64,000 nucleotides of DNA from Sphingomonas sp. CBMAI 2297 (GCF_029870595.1 NZ_JAPDIR010000006.1:95362-159361); one strand, 5' to 3'. Shown: positions 26,900-35,195, numbered from the stretch's first letter. Notes: generated by a model not told the origin, from the sequence alone. A program made the numbers and translations.

Positions 26900-27367
26900 A
26901 TGATCGCCACGCAATTCTCGCTCGGCGGCCTGTTGCGCCGCGCCGGCCTGTCGACCGAGCCGGAGGGACCGCGGCGCGGCCCCTGCGACGCGCGCATCGC
27001 CCGCGCGCTCGCCGAGTTCCGCAACCATGGCCACCGCGCGGTGCGCATGCTCGATCTCGACTGCGCCGATGGCGGCCGCCTGCTCCGCGCCGCCGCGAAG
27101 GCCCGCGAGTTCGGCTTCGTCGCGATCGAGGGGCGCGGCGTATCGCTGTGGACCGCCGGCATCCGCCACGCCCGCTGGCAGGCCGAGGTCCAGGCGCACC
27201 CGTCCACCAGCCTCGCCTTCGAGATCGCCGAGCCGATCGCCGCGCTCGCCGCGGAGCATGACGGCGCCGCCGACCTGATCTTCCTGTCGGAACCGATGCC
27301 CTATCCCTGCAGCCCCCTCGGCGCGGCGCTCGCCCGGCTGGGCGGCCGGGTGCTCGCCAACGGCTAG
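26900..27367 (+). CDS. SAM-methyltransferase-like small protein
   Basis: This 155-residue protein starts at an ATG with AGGAGAAGGATCG directly upstream. The central part (VRMLDLDCADGGRLLRAAAK, about residues 47-66, then FVAIEGRGVSLW) resembles motif I and II of a class I SAM-dependent methyltransferase. It is followed by a strand-like LIFLSEPMPY. The protein is shorter than complete methyltransferases and ends soon after that strand. It may be a minimal or degenerate member of the fold. The substrate is unknown. Confidence 0.65.
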   Translation: MIATQFSLGGLLRRAGLSTEPEGPRRGPCDARIARALAEFRNHGHRAVRMLDLDCADGGRLLRAAAKAREFGFVAIEGRGVSLWTAGIRHARWQAEVQAHPSTSLAFEIAEPIAALAAEHDGAADLIFLSEPMPYPCSPLGAALARLGGRVLANG

Positions 27368-27377
27368 CGCCCGGCGC

Positions 27378-27710
27378 CTAGGCGGGCACGCCCGCCCGCT
27401 GGAGATGCATGTCCAGCCGGCCAGCGAACCACAGGAAGAACATCCGATAGTCCGAGACCAGCGACCAGAGCGGATAGGTGAAGGTCGCCGGCCGGTTCTT
27501 CTCGACGCCGAAATGCGCGGCCCAGGCAAAGCCATAGCCCGCCAGCGGGATCGCCGCGAACCACCACAGTCCGGCGCCGCCCAGCGCCAGCAACAGGAAC
27601 CAGAGCGTCAGGATCGTGCCCACATAATGGAGCGCCCGCGTGCTCGGCTTCGCATGCTCGCGAAGATAGAAGGGCCAGAAGTCGCGATAGGTGGTGATGG
27701 TGCCTGCCAT
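27378..27710 (-). CDS. Mpo1-like (DUF962) membrane protein
   Basis: This 110-residue protein shows FWPFYLREHAKPSTRALHYVGT, then two hydrophobic helices, then AWAAHFGVEKNRPATFTYPLWSLVSDYRM (given here in pieces: AHFGVEKNRPATF and LVSDYRMFFLWFAG). The spaced His residues and the NRPATF block are the DUF962 signature. The yeast relative Mpo1 is an iron-dependent dioxygenase acting on 2-hydroxy fatty acids during phytosphingosine breakdown. A similar lipid role in a sphingolipid-making bacterium is attractive but inferred. Confidence 0.85.
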   Translation of the reverse strand: MAGTITTYRDFWPFYLREHAKPSTRALHYVGTILTLWFLLLALGGAGLWWFAAIPLAGYGFAWAAHFGVEKNRPATFTYPLWSLVSDYRMFFLWFAGRLDMHLQRAGVPA

Positions 27711-27732
27711 TGCGAGAGGCTAACGCCGCTTG

Positions 27733-28230
27733 ATGGATCCACGCAAGCACAGCTTTCCGCCGGTGGTCGATGCCCAGGTCCGCCTGCTCGTCCTCGGCTC
27801 GCTCCCGGGCGAGCGCTCGCTCGCCGAGCAGCGCTATTATGCCCATCCGCAGAACCAGTTCTGGCGCCTGGTCTCGCCCGCCGCCGGCCGAGATCTTGCC
27901 GCGCTCGACTATCCGGCACGCCTCGCCGCCCTGCTCGATGCGCATATCGGCCTGTGGGACGTGGTCGCCAGCGCGCGGCGCACCGGCAGCACCGATGCGG
28001 CACTGCGCGACGTCGAGGGACATGACATCGCCGCCCTCGCCGCGACCCTGCCCGATCTGCGCGCGATCGCCTTCAACGGCGGCACCGCCTTCCGGACCGG
28101 CGCGCGGCAATTGGGCAACGCAACCCGGCGCTACGCAACCATCGCCCTGCCCTCGTCGAGCCCTCTCCACACCATCGGCTTCGAGAAGAAGCTGCCGCAA
28201 TGGGAGGCGCTGCGCGCCCTGCTCGAATAA
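27733..28230 (+). CDS. DNA-deoxyinosine (hypoxanthine-DNA) glycosylase, UDG family 6-like
   Basis: This 165-residue protein of the uracil-DNA glycosylase superfamily shows VLGSLPGERSLAEQRYYAHP followed by QNQFWRLV. This is the active-site block of the hypoxanthine-DNA glycosylase group, which removes deaminated adenine from DNA. The C-terminal loop LPSSSPLHTIGFEKKL is the counterpart of the family's DNA-intercalating loop. The ATG at 27733 is chosen over a TTG one codon earlier. It is divergent from the Mpo1-like gene with 22 bases between the starts, so the two probably share a control region. Confidence 0.88.
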   Translation: MDPRKHSFPPVVDAQVRLLVLGSLPGERSLAEQRYYAHPQNQFWRLVSPAAGRDLAALDYPARLAALLDAHIGLWDVVASARRTGSTDAALRDVEGHDIAALAATLPDLRAIAFNGGTAFRTGARQLGNATRRYATIALPSSSPLHTIGFEKKLPQWEALRALLE

Positions 28231-28329
28231 TCCTATCGAAACGCTGTGAATTTTCCACTTGCCGACTTCGCCACAATCATGCCACATTTACGGCAAGATT
28301 GAGGCAATATTCGGGCAAGGAGAGAATGC

Positions 28330-29925
28330 ATGCGTGCCAGTTTCCTGATTTCCGTCGCCATTCCGGCCGTCCTCCTGGCCGGCTGCAACAGCCAGCAGGG
28401 CAGTTCGACCAGCTACCAGTCCGCCCCGCAGGAGATGGTGGAAGCCGACCAGGCCGCGGCGCCCGAAAATGCGGAGCGCTATGCGCGGAACGATGTGGCC
28501 GCGGTCCGCGCGGTCGCGCAGGAGCCGGTCTCCACCTTCGCGGTCGATGTCGATACCGCCGCCTATGCCAATGTCCGGCGCTTCCTCACCCAGGGCCAGC
28601 TGCCGCCGAAGGACGCCGTTCGCGCCGAGGAGCTGATCAACTATTTCCGCTATGACTATCCCCTGCCCCAGGATCGGTCCGCGCCGTTCAGCATCACCAC
28701 CGATGTCGCGCAGACGCCGTGGAACCCCGAGACGCGGCTGCTGCGCATCGGCCTGCGCGGCTATGATCTGAGCCGCGCCCAGCGTCCGCCGGCCAATCTC
28801 GTCTTCCTCGTCGATGTCTCGGGATCGATGGACGAGCCGGACAAGCTGCCGCTGGTGAAGCGCGCGCTCGGCATGGTCGCCGACAATATGAAGGCCGGCG
28901 ATCACGTCTCGATCGTCGTCTATGCCGGAGCGGCCGGCGTGGTGCTCGAGCCGACCTCCAGCCCCGCCGCGGTCCGGGCGGCACTGACCGATCTCAGCGC
29001 GGGCGGCTCCACGGCGGGCGGCGAAGGGATCGCGCTCGCCTATGCGATGGCGCGGCGGAACTTCCGCGAGGATGGGGTCAATCGCGTGATCCTCGCCAGC
29101 GACGGCGATTTCAACGTGGGCGTCACCGACCAGACCCAGCTCGAGCAGCTGATCGAGAAGAACCGCGACGACGGCATCACGCTCACCGTGCTCGGCTTCG
29201 GCCAGGGCAATCTCAACGATGCGATGATGGAGTCGATCGCCGACAAGGGGAATGGCAACTATGCCTATGTCGACGGGATCGACGAGGCGCGGAAAGTGCT
29301 CGATACCGAGCTGGCCTCCACTCTCTTCACCATCGCGAAGGACGTGAAGGTCCAGGTGGAGTTCAACCCGGCGGCGGTGAGCCAGTATCGCCTGATCGGC
29401 TATGAGAATCGCGCGCTGCGCGAACAGGATTTCCAGAATGACAAGGTGGATGCGGGCGATATCGGCGCGGGGCACCAGGTGACCGCGATCTACGAGATCG
29501 TTCCCGCCGGCGCCAAGGGCTGGCTGCCCGATCGCCATTTCGCCGCCAATCGCCGACCGGAGGGCGCGGGCGGCGGCACGGCGAGCGGCGAACTCGCCCA
29601 GGTCCGGTTGCGCTACAAGCTGCCCGAGGGCGGCGCCTCGCGCCTGATCACCCGGCCGATCGACGCCGGCCAGCTGCGGAACGCGCCGATGCCGCGCGGC
29701 GACCTGGCCTTTGCGGTGGCGGTGGCGGGCTTCGCGCAGAAGCTGCGCGGCGACGACCTGCTCGGCGACTGGGGCTATGCCGACGTGAAGCGCCTCGCCG
29801 GCACGCAATGGGGCTTCAGCCAACAGGCCTGGTGGCGGAGCGAGTTCCTGCGCCTGGTCGATCGCGCGGACGCCCAGACGCGCACCGCTTCGGCGGAGCA
29901 CCGCGGGGAAGACCGGGCACTCTAG
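28330..29925 (+). CDS. VWA-domain lipoprotein (YfbK type)
   Basis: This 531-residue protein has a lipoprotein signal (VLLAGC, lipidated Cys near residue 19). An N-terminal VWA-associated domain (STFAVDVDTAAYANVRRFL) is followed by a von Willebrand A domain. Its metal-ion adhesion site is complete: DVSGSMD near residue 161, GGSTAGGEG, and ILASDGDFNVG. A DUF3520-type C-terminal domain includes IYEIVPAG and VRLRYKLPEGG. Such proteins are outer-membrane or periplasmic lipoproteins of unproven function. It stands alone, about 100 bases after the glycosylase, with a strong hairpin downstream. Confidence 0.9.
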   Translation: MRASFLISVAIPAVLLAGCNSQQGSSTSYQSAPQEMVEADQAAAPENAERYARNDVAAVRAVAQEPVSTFAVDVDTAAYANVRRFLTQGQLPPKDAVRAEELINYFRYDYPLPQDRSAPFSITTDVAQTPWNPETRLLRIGLRGYDLSRAQRPPANLVFLVDVSGSMDEPDKLPLVKRALGMVADNMKAGDHVSIVVYAGAAGVVLEPTSSPAAVRAALTDLSAGGSTAGGEGIALAYAMARRNFREDGVNRVILASDGDFNVGVTDQTQLEQLIEKNRDDGITLTVLGFGQGNLNDAMMESIADKGNGNYAYVDGIDEARKVLDTELASTLFTIAKDVKVQVEFNPAAVSQYRLIGYENRALREQDFQNDKVDAGDIGAGHQVTAIYEIVPAGAKGWLPDRHFAANRRPEGAGGGTASGELAQVRLRYKLPEGGASRLITRPIDAGQLRNAPMPRGDLAFAVAVAGFAQKLRGDDLLGDWGYADVKRLAGTQWGFSQQAWWRSEFLRLVDRADAQTRTASAEHRGEDRAL

Positions 29926-29964
29926 TCCCCTGCATCCGGCGGCGATCCAGGGCGCCGCCGGCCG

Positions 29965-30004
29965 CCGCGGCCCGGCCTTTCATCCCCTGAAGGCCGGGCC
30001 GCGG
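29965..30004. terminator. Strong hairpin between convergent genes
   Basis: CCGCGGCCCGGCCTT (29965-29979) and AAGGCCGGGCCGCGG (29990-30004) form a perfect 15-bp stem with a ten-base loop. It lies 39 bases after the VWA gene and also downstream of the convergent lipoprotein gene, so it can serve both strands. It lacks a clear U-run. Confidence 0.75.
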
Positions 30005-30030
30005 CTCCCGTTCACTTCATATGAGCAAGT

Positions 30031-30189
30031 CGTCATCCACGCCATCTCCCCCGCCCTCCCCGTGCAGGCAGGGATCCAGAGTAGTACGGGATGATCGAAG
30101 CAATCACGCGCGTGCTTGCCGGAAACGGCAACCCGAGCCTCGCGCGCCTTGCCCTTGGCTCCTGATCCTCGCCTGCGCGAGGATGACGG
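30031..30189. repeat. REP-like imperfect palindrome, copy 2
   Basis: It is bounded by CGTCATCC (30031-30038) and GGATGACG (30182-30189), the same ends as the element at 3108-3230, and shares the internal CCATCTCC (30043-30050). Inner arms include CCCCGTGCAGGCAGGGATCC and GATCCTCGCCTGCGCGAGG. At 159 bp it is longer than copy 1 (123 bp). It fills the gap between the VWA gene hairpin and the next lipoprotein gene. Confidence 0.65.
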
Positions 30190-30212
30190 GGTTTGCCGAT
30201 TGCGCGGCGTCC

Positions 30213-30734
30213 CTAGCGCCGGTTCCCCGCCGCATCGTCCGCCACGGCCGCATTGTCGGCGACATTCCCTCCGGCCACCGCCGGTTGCGAGTTCAATCCG
30301 TCCGCCGGCCGCGCGCCCGCGCAACCATGGAGCTGCTTGTCGCCGATGCGGATATCGGCAGTGAGCGGCCGCTCGATCGCGGGATCGCCACCTTCGATGC
30401 AACGTGCATCGCTGAAGCTGATCGTCACGGGCGCGCCGGCGACGTCCTTGGTGGTCCACACCGCCTTGCCGCCACCGACCTGCGGCGAGACCGGATAGAA
30501 TTGCGTCACGCTGCCCTCGGCCCCCCGCCCGGCGAAGCGCGTGAGCGTGATCGATCCCGGCGCGACCTCCAGCGACCAGGTCAGCGCGTTGTCGGTGGCG
30601 CGCAACGGCTGGTCGAGCGGCACTTCGCCCAGCCGCGGCCCGGCCGGGCTGGGCCTGGCCGCTGGCGCTTCGGTCTTCTCGCTCGATCCGCAGCCCGCGA
30701 GCGCGAGCAACGCGACAATGGCGAATGCGCGCAT
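30213..30734 (-). CDS. Hypothetical lipoprotein
   Basis: This 173-residue protein starts MRAFAIVALLALAGCGSSEK, a short lipoprotein signal with the lipidated Cys at about residue 15. The central domain (LRATDNALTWSLEVAPGSIT and then VWTTKDVAGAPVTISFSDARC) is beta-rich. It has two Cys residues (DARCIEGG and LHGCAG) that could form a disulfide. It resembles the small envelope proteins of the COG3650/META type, but I cannot confirm that. The C-terminal 35 residues are Ala/Asn/Asp-rich and probably disordered. Confidence 0.7.
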   Translation of the reverse strand: MRAFAIVALLALAGCGSSEKTEAPAARPSPAGPRLGEVPLDQPLRATDNALTWSLEVAPGSITLTRFAGRGAEGSVTQFYPVSPQVGGGKAVWTTKDVAGAPVTISFSDARCIEGGDPAIERPLTADIRIGDKQLHGCAGARPADGLNSQPAVAGGNVADNAAVADDAAGNRR

Positions 30735-30857
30735 TTACCATCCTCCCTTGGCCGCGACCCTGCACGGGCCACGCACACCGGGTCAAGCCACGGGCCTCGC
30801 CCGGAGTTCCCGGTTCCGGCTGTTACACGAGATGATGTTCCTGTATTGTTCCAATCC

Positions 30858-32255
30858 ATGCCTGACGCGAGTCGCCTTGCCGCTGCCCTTTCGCCGCCCT
30901 CGCCGCCGCTCCAGGAGAGCGAAACCGCCCCCCCGTTCCGTAAACCTTGTAAACTTCCGGCGCCGATCCTCGCCTTCCCGCCCCGGCCGCTGCGCTGGCT
31001 CTATCTCGATCTCAATTCCTATTTCGCCAGCGTCGAGCAGCAGCTGAACCCCGATCTGCGCGGCCATCCGGTGATCGTCGCGCCGGTGGACAGCGACACC
31101 ACCGTCGCCATCGCCGCCTCGGTCGAGGCGAAGCGGTACGGCATCTCCACCGGCACCCCGGTCTGGGAAGCCAGGCGCCTGTGCCGGGACCTGCGGATCA
31201 CCCCTGCCCGGCACGAGAAATATGTCGAGTTCCACGAGGCCGTGCTGGCCGAGATCTGGCGGCACGTTCCCGTCACCCATGTGTGCTCGATCGACGAGGT
31301 CGCCTGCCGGCTGCTCGACAACGAGAATGATCCGGCCGCCGCGGTGGCGCTCGCGCATCGGATCAAGGCGGGCATCCGCAGGCATGTCGGCGAATGTCTC
31401 ACCAGCTCGGTGGGCATCGCGCCGAACCGGCTGCTGGCCAAGCTCGCCTCGGACATGCAGAAGCCCGATGGCCTGGTGGTGCTGACGGCGGACAGGCTTC
31501 CCCAATGTCTCTATCCGCTGCGGCTGCGCGACATCGCGGGCATCGGCGCCAAGATGGAGAAGCGGCTGGCGCAGGACGGCATTCTCGACATCCGGCAATA
31601 TTGCGAGCGCCGCCCGCGCGACGCGGGCAATGCCTGGGGCGGCGTCAATGGCGACCGGCTCTGGTATCTGCTCCACGGTGTCGAGCTGCCCGACAAGCCG
31701 ACGCAGAGCCGCACGATTGGACACAGCCATGTGCTCAGCCCGCAGAAGCGCGGGCTCGAGCCCACCCGGCTCACCGCCCGCCGCCTCGCGCTCAAGGCGG
31801 CCAGCCGCCTGCGCCGCAAGGGCTATCGCGCCCGGCTATTGGTGCTCCATGGCAAGTTCGAGGACGACAAGTCCGGCTGGCGCGCATCGATCCGCCTGCC
31901 GGACACGCAGGACAGCTTTGTCATCCTCCATGCGCTCGACCAGCTCTTCCCCCGCCTGGCCGAAGCGGGGCGCCGCCGGCCCGGCGGCTTCCGGCTGCGC
32001 ATGGTGGGCGTGACGCTCTGCGAAATCGCGGCGGTGGAGGGCGAGCAGGGCTCGCTGTTCGCCGCGCTCGATCCGGACGATCCGCTGGCCCGCGAGACGC
32101 GCACGCTCGCGCTCAGCCGCGCGATGGACCGGATTAACCATAGATTCGGCCGCAACGCCGTTTCGGTCGGCCCGTTGCACGGCGGCAGAATCGACCGGGT
32201 GGGGACAAAGATCGCTTTCGGACGTATTCCGGAAATGAGCGAATTCCATGAATGA
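30858..32255 (+). CDS. Y-family DNA polymerase (DinB/UmuC superfamily)
   Basis: This is a 465-residue translesion-type polymerase. The palm motif LYLDLNSYFASVEQ (48-61) supplies the first catalytic Asp (D51) and aromatic steric-gate positions (Y55/F56). The second catalytic pair is in VCSIDEVAC (D146, E147). A helix-hairpin-helix follows (LRDIAGIGAKMEKRLAQDG, near 225-243), then a little-finger domain (SRTIGHSHVLSPQKRG onward). The N-terminal 45 residues are a Pro-rich extension and the C-terminus ends FGRIPEMSEFHE. It is not the usual Pol IV and no imuA or dnaE2 neighbours it. It may be a stand-alone DinB-like lineage. Confidence 0.88.
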   Translation: MPDASRLAAALSPPSPPLQESETAPPFRKPCKLPAPILAFPPRPLRWLYLDLNSYFASVEQQLNPDLRGHPVIVAPVDSDTTVAIAASVEAKRYGISTGTPVWEARRLCRDLRITPARHEKYVEFHEAVLAEIWRHVPVTHVCSIDEVACRLLDNENDPAAAVALAHRIKAGIRRHVGECLTSSVGIAPNRLLAKLASDMQKPDGLVVLTADRLPQCLYPLRLRDIAGIGAKMEKRLAQDGILDIRQYCERRPRDAGNAWGGVNGDRLWYLLHGVELPDKPTQSRTIGHSHVLSPQKRGLEPTRLTARRLALKAASRLRRKGYRARLLVLHGKFEDDKSGWRASIRLPDTQDSFVILHALDQLFPRLAEAGRRRPGGFRLRMVGVTLCEIAAVEGEQGSLFAALDPDDPLARETRTLALSRAMDRINHRFGRNAVSVGPLHGGRIDRVGTKIAFGRIPEMSEFHE

Positions 32256-32379
32256 CATCGGTGTCCGTCATCGGATCGTAATATTCCTGACGTGATACCG
32301 CACCGCACAATTGGAATGTAACTCTATAACACGAATCGCTTGACGATTCTTGCATGGTGAACGAAAGCTCCTGCCCGCT

Positions 32380-32760
32380 ATGAAGAAAGCCCCCTTTTTT
32401 GCCGCCGCCGCCGTGCTCCTGTCGCTCGCGGCCTGTGAGAACAAGCCCGAGGAAGTCACGGGTACCGCTCCCGACCCCCAGGCCGAAGCGCTGAAGAACG
32501 CCCCGAAGGTCGAACTGCCGCCGTCGATCGCTTCCTCGGTCTCGATGCGCTGCAAGGACAACACCGTCGTGTTCGCCGACTTCTACAAGGGCGACAAGCA
32601 GGTCCTGATCAAGGAGGCCAAGGACGGCCCGGGCAAGATGCTCAAGGCGCCGGAAGCCGGCCAGCCCTTCGTCGCCGAGGGCGGCTACAAGGTCACCGGC
32701 ACCGCCAAGAACGCCACGATCGAGATTCCGGGCAAGGGCTCGCGCGCCTGCCACGCCTGA
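32380..32760 (+). CDS. Hypothetical lipoprotein
   Basis: The protein of 126 residues starts MKKAPFFAAAAVLLSLAAC, a lipoprotein signal with the lipidated Cys near residue 19. The mature protein has a polar linker then a small domain with SVSMRCKDNTVVFADFYKGD and a final Cys in GSRACHA, which may pair with the earlier Cys. An in-frame upstream ATG at 32350 would add ten residues and spoil the signal. No family is recognised. A hairpin follows. Confidence 0.75.
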   Translation: MKKAPFFAAAAVLLSLAACENKPEEVTGTAPDPQAEALKNAPKVELPPSIASSVSMRCKDNTVVFADFYKGDKQVLIKEAKDGPGKMLKAPEAGQPFVAEGGYKVTGTAKNATIEIPGKGSRACHA

Positions 32761-32786
32761 TCGCGGCACCCAGCGTTTTCATCCAG

Positions 32787-32817
32787 GGGTCGGCGGGCAT
32801 TCCCGCCGGCCCTTTTT
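32787..32817 (+). terminator. Intrinsic terminator after the lipoprotein gene
   Basis: GGGTCGGCGGG pairs with CCCGCCGGCCC over 11 positions (one T-G wobble) around a CATT loop, followed by a run of five T. This is a classical rho-independent terminator 30 bases after the stop codon. Confidence 0.85.
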
Positions 32818-32852
32818 CATGCGAGGCTTGAAGGCGAAGGGAGCGAATCCGG

Positions 32853-33587
32853 GTGGCGACTGTCGCGATCTACAGCCTGAAGGGCGGTGTCGGTAAGACG
32901 ACGCTGGCAGTGAACCTGGCCTGGGCCGCCGCTACCCTGTCCGCGCGGCGCACCCTGCTCTGGGATCTCGATCCCCAGGCCGCCGCCACTTTCCTGGTCG
33001 AGCCGCAGGGCAAGACCCGCGACCAGGCCCAGGCGATCTTCACCAAGGACGTGGCGCCGGCCAAGCTGGTCCAGCATACCGGCACCGAGCGGCTCGACCT
33101 GATCGGCGCGGACACGTCGCTGCGCGGCCTCGACCTGACGTTCCACGAGCTCGACAAGAAGAAGCGGCTGGCCAAGCTGCTCGCCGAGCTCGACCGGGCC
33201 TATGACCGGATGCTGCTCGATTGCCCGCCCGGCCTGACCGAGACGAGCGAGCAGGTAATGCGCGCCGCCGACCTGATCGTGGTGCCGGTGATCCCTTCCC
33301 CGCTCTCCACCCGTGCCTTCGAGGAAGTCTCCGCGCATCTCGTCCGCAAGGGCGGCAAGGTGCCGCTGATGCCGGTCCATTCGATGGTCGACCGCAGGCG
33401 CAAGCTCCATGCCGAGGCCGTGGCCGCGCATCCGGACTGGCCGGTGATCCCGATGGCGAGCATCGTCGAGGCGATGAGCGTGCGCCGCGCCGCGGTGGGC
33501 GCCTATGCCCCCCGCACACCCGGCGCCCAGGCCTTTGCCGGGCTGTGGCAAGCGATCGAGCGCCGGCTGGCGGGCAAGAAGCGTTGA
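32853..33587 (+). CDS. ParA-family ATPase
   Basis: This 244-residue deviant Walker ATPase has the ParA/MinD P-loop in YSLKGGVGKTT (K10 is the signature lysine, K15 the P-loop lysine). Walker B-like segments are LLWDLDPQAAAT and RMLLDCPPGLT. No ParB gene follows, and it overlaps aat at its 3' end, so it is probably not the chromosome-partition ParA. Orphan ParA-like proteins position various cargoes, and the cargo here cannot be read from the sequence. The start is a GTG at 32853. Confidence 0.85.
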   Translation: MATVAIYSLKGGVGKTTLAVNLAWAAATLSARRTLLWDLDPQAAATFLVEPQGKTRDQAQAIFTKDVAPAKLVQHTGTERLDLIGADTSLRGLDLTFHELDKKKRLAKLLAELDRAYDRMLLDCPPGLTETSEQVMRAADLIVVPVIPSPLSTRAFEEVSAHLVRKGGKVPLMPVHSMVDRRRKLHAEAVAAHPDWPVIPMASIVEAMSVRRAAVGAYAPRTPGAQAFAGLWQAIERRLAGKKR

Positions 33588-34339
33588 GCCGCGCCCAGCC
33601 GCCCCAGCAGGAGCTGGACCCTGACCTGGTGCTGCGCGCCTATGCCATGGGCGTCTTCCCCATGGCCGATCATCGCGGCGCGGCCAGCGTCTATTGGGTC
33701 GAGCCCAAGCTGCGCGGCGTGCTGCCGCTGGACGGCTTCCACTTCTCCCGCTCGCTCAGGAAGCTCATCCAGGCGGGCCGCTTCCACCTGACCGTCGATG
33801 CCGCGTTCGAGCGGATCATCCAGCTTTGCGCGGAGAGCGCAGCCGATCGGCCGGACACCTGGATCAACGGCCCGATCGAGCGCGTCTTCCTCGAGCTGCA
33901 CCGCCGCGGCTTCGCCCATTCGCTCGAATGCTGGGACGGCGATATACTCGCCGGCGGCCTGTACGGCCTGGCGCTGGGCCGGGCCTTTTTCGGCGAGTCG
34001 ATGGTCACGCGGGTCCCCAACGCCTCGAAGGTCGCGTTCGCGCATCTCGTCGCGCGGCTCGGGGCCGGCGGGTTCACGCTGCTGGACTGCCAGTTCATCA
34101 CCGAGCATCTCGCCACGCTCGGCGCGGTCGAAATTCCCCGCGACGACTATGTCGCGTTACTGGCCGGGGCGCTGGGCGATTCGGCGGCCGGACTCTCCGC
34201 TGGCGCGCCCTCCGTCGACGGCGACTTCTTCGCGCTCGATGCGTTGCCCGATCCGCTGCCGCCCGCCGCCGGCGCCGGCACCGTGTCCGGCCCGCTATCG
34301 CGGAAAGTCATCGCGCAGCTCTTGGGCCAGACGTCATAG
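33584..34339 (+). CDS. aat: Leucyl/phenylalanyl-tRNA--protein transferase
   Basis: Aat attaches Leu or Phe to proteins with N-terminal Lys or Arg and so marks them for ClpS/ClpAP (bacterial N-degron pathway). The 251-residue protein has LVLRAYAMGVFPMAD, VYWVEPKLRGVLPLDGFHFS, and DTWINGPIERVFLELHRRGF. It also has LECWDGDILAGGLYGLALGRAFFGESM and GFTLLDCQFITEHLATLG. The apparent start is a TTG overlapping the ParA-like stop in TTGA (33584-33587). The C-terminal tail beyond the catalytic core (from about residue 197, ending LSRKVIAQLLGQTS) overlaps the DUF2155 gene on the other strand by 193 bases. Confidence 0.95.
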   Translation: MSRAQPPQQELDPDLVLRAYAMGVFPMADHRGAASVYWVEPKLRGVLPLDGFHFSRSLRKLIQAGRFHLTVDAAFERIIQLCAESAADRPDTWINGPIERVFLELHRRGFAHSLECWDGDILAGGLYGLALGRAFFGESMVTRVPNASKVAFAHLVARLGAGGFTLLDCQFITEHLATLGAVEIPRDDYVALLAGALGDSAAGLSAGAPSVDGDFFALDALPDPLPPAAGAGTVSGPLSRKVIAQLLGQTS

Positions 34340-34806
34340 ATCGGATGCTGGACCACGTTGAGCGCCGGACGCTCGGCGAACAGCCAGCCCGAATGGACGC
34401 GGTGCCATTGCTTGTCGAGTTCGAGCACGTCAACCTGGACGAAAGCGCCGGTCAGCTGGTCCGCCTCCCAGGGGGCAGTCTTGTCGCAGGCCTTGAGGCG
34501 GACGATCACATCGCCGATCCGCACTGCCTGGCCCGGCTTCAGCTTGAACTCGCGCGCTTCGCCGTTGCGCTTGTTGAGGATGCCGAGCACCGCGATACGG
34601 TCCTTCATCGGCGTCGCCGCCGCATCCTCGATCGCCTTGCCGTCACGATCGACCGTGATCACGCCGGCCGCCTTGTCCGAATCGTCACCGCCAGTGACGA
34701 TCTCGTCCGAAACAACATTGTTCGTCGGGCCGCCGCCGCTGCCCGAGCAGGCGCCGAGCGCGAGCAACAGCCCGGCCGCGCCGGCTCCGGCACGGCAGCG
34801 GATCAT
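34147..34806 (-). CDS. DUF2155 domain lipoprotein-like protein
   Basis: This 219-residue protein starts MIRCRAGAGAAGLLLALGAC, a lipoprotein-type signal. The DUF2155 domain spans about 70-165, with DRIAVLGILNKRNGEAREF, GDVIVRLKACDKTAPWE, VDVLELDKQWHRVHSGWLFA and the terminal block NVVQHPIYDVWPKSC. A further 50 residues rich in Ala, Pro and Ser follow. The start ATG overlaps the stop of the NDUFA12 gene (34803-34806). The last 193 bases lie opposite the aat 3' end, and the overlap includes the conserved PIYDVWPKSC block. The function of DUF2155 is unknown. Confidence 0.88.
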   Translation of the reverse strand: MIRCRAGAGAAGLLLALGACSGSGGGPTNNVVSDEIVTGGDDSDKAAGVITVDRDGKAIEDAAATPMKDRIAVLGILNKRNGEAREFKLKPGQAVRIGDVIVRLKACDKTAPWEADQLTGAFVQVDVLELDKQWHRVHSGWLFAERPALNVVQHPIYDVWPKSCAMTFRDSGPDTVPAPAAGGSGSGNASSAKKSPSTEGAPAESPAAESPSAPASNAT

Positions 34807-35195
34807 GCGCCGGGGGTCCAGGCCTCGTAGTCTCCGGTGGCGCGGGCGCGGTAGCCGCCCTTTTCCAGCGCGCCGCTCGGGCGATAGGCGAGCTGCGAGC
34901 CGGTCAGATTCATCTCGGCGGGCTTCTCCCACGCCTTGGGCGCCGGCAGCGCCTGGTCCGGGGCCGAATCGATCTGGTGATGCAGCCAGCTGAACCATTC
35001 CGGCGGCACCCGGCTGGCGTCGTTCGAGCCGTTATAGATGACCCAGCGGCGCGGAATGCCGTTGGGATCCTGGCCGCCCTCGTAATAGACGTTGCCCAGA
35101 TCGTCCTCGCCCACGCGCGTCTTGCCGCGCAGGCCCATCCAGGTGCCGAAGGTGGCGCCGTTCCACCAAGTGAAGGGATTGAGATTTAGACCCAT
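34803..35195 (-). CDS. NADH:ubiquinone oxidoreductase subunit NDUFA12 family
   Basis: This 130-residue protein is homologous to the mitochondrial complex I accessory subunit NDUFA12 (B17.2). Signature residues are GTWMGLRGKTRVGEDDLGNV, YYEGGQDPNGIPRRWVIYNG and PPEWFSWLHHQID. Alphaproteobacterial complex I carries this subunit, and the gene usually lies outside the nuo operon, as here. It would act at the matrix-equivalent (cytoplasmic) arm. The stop overlaps the DUF2155 start; the DUF192 gene lies 38 bases upstream. Confidence 0.95.
   Translation of the reverse strand: MGLNLNPFTWWNGATFGTWMGLRGKTRVGEDDLGNVYYEGGQDPNGIPRRWVIYNGSNDASRVPPEWFSWLHHQIDSAPDQALPAPKAWEKPAEMNLTGSQLAYRPSGALEKGGYRARATGDYEAWTPGA

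Noticed and set aside
32853..33587. ParA-like gene as part of a plasmid or chromosome partition locus
   Set aside because: No parB, parS-like palindromes or replication gene is near. It is fused by overlap to aat, so a chromosomal orphan ATPase is more likely.
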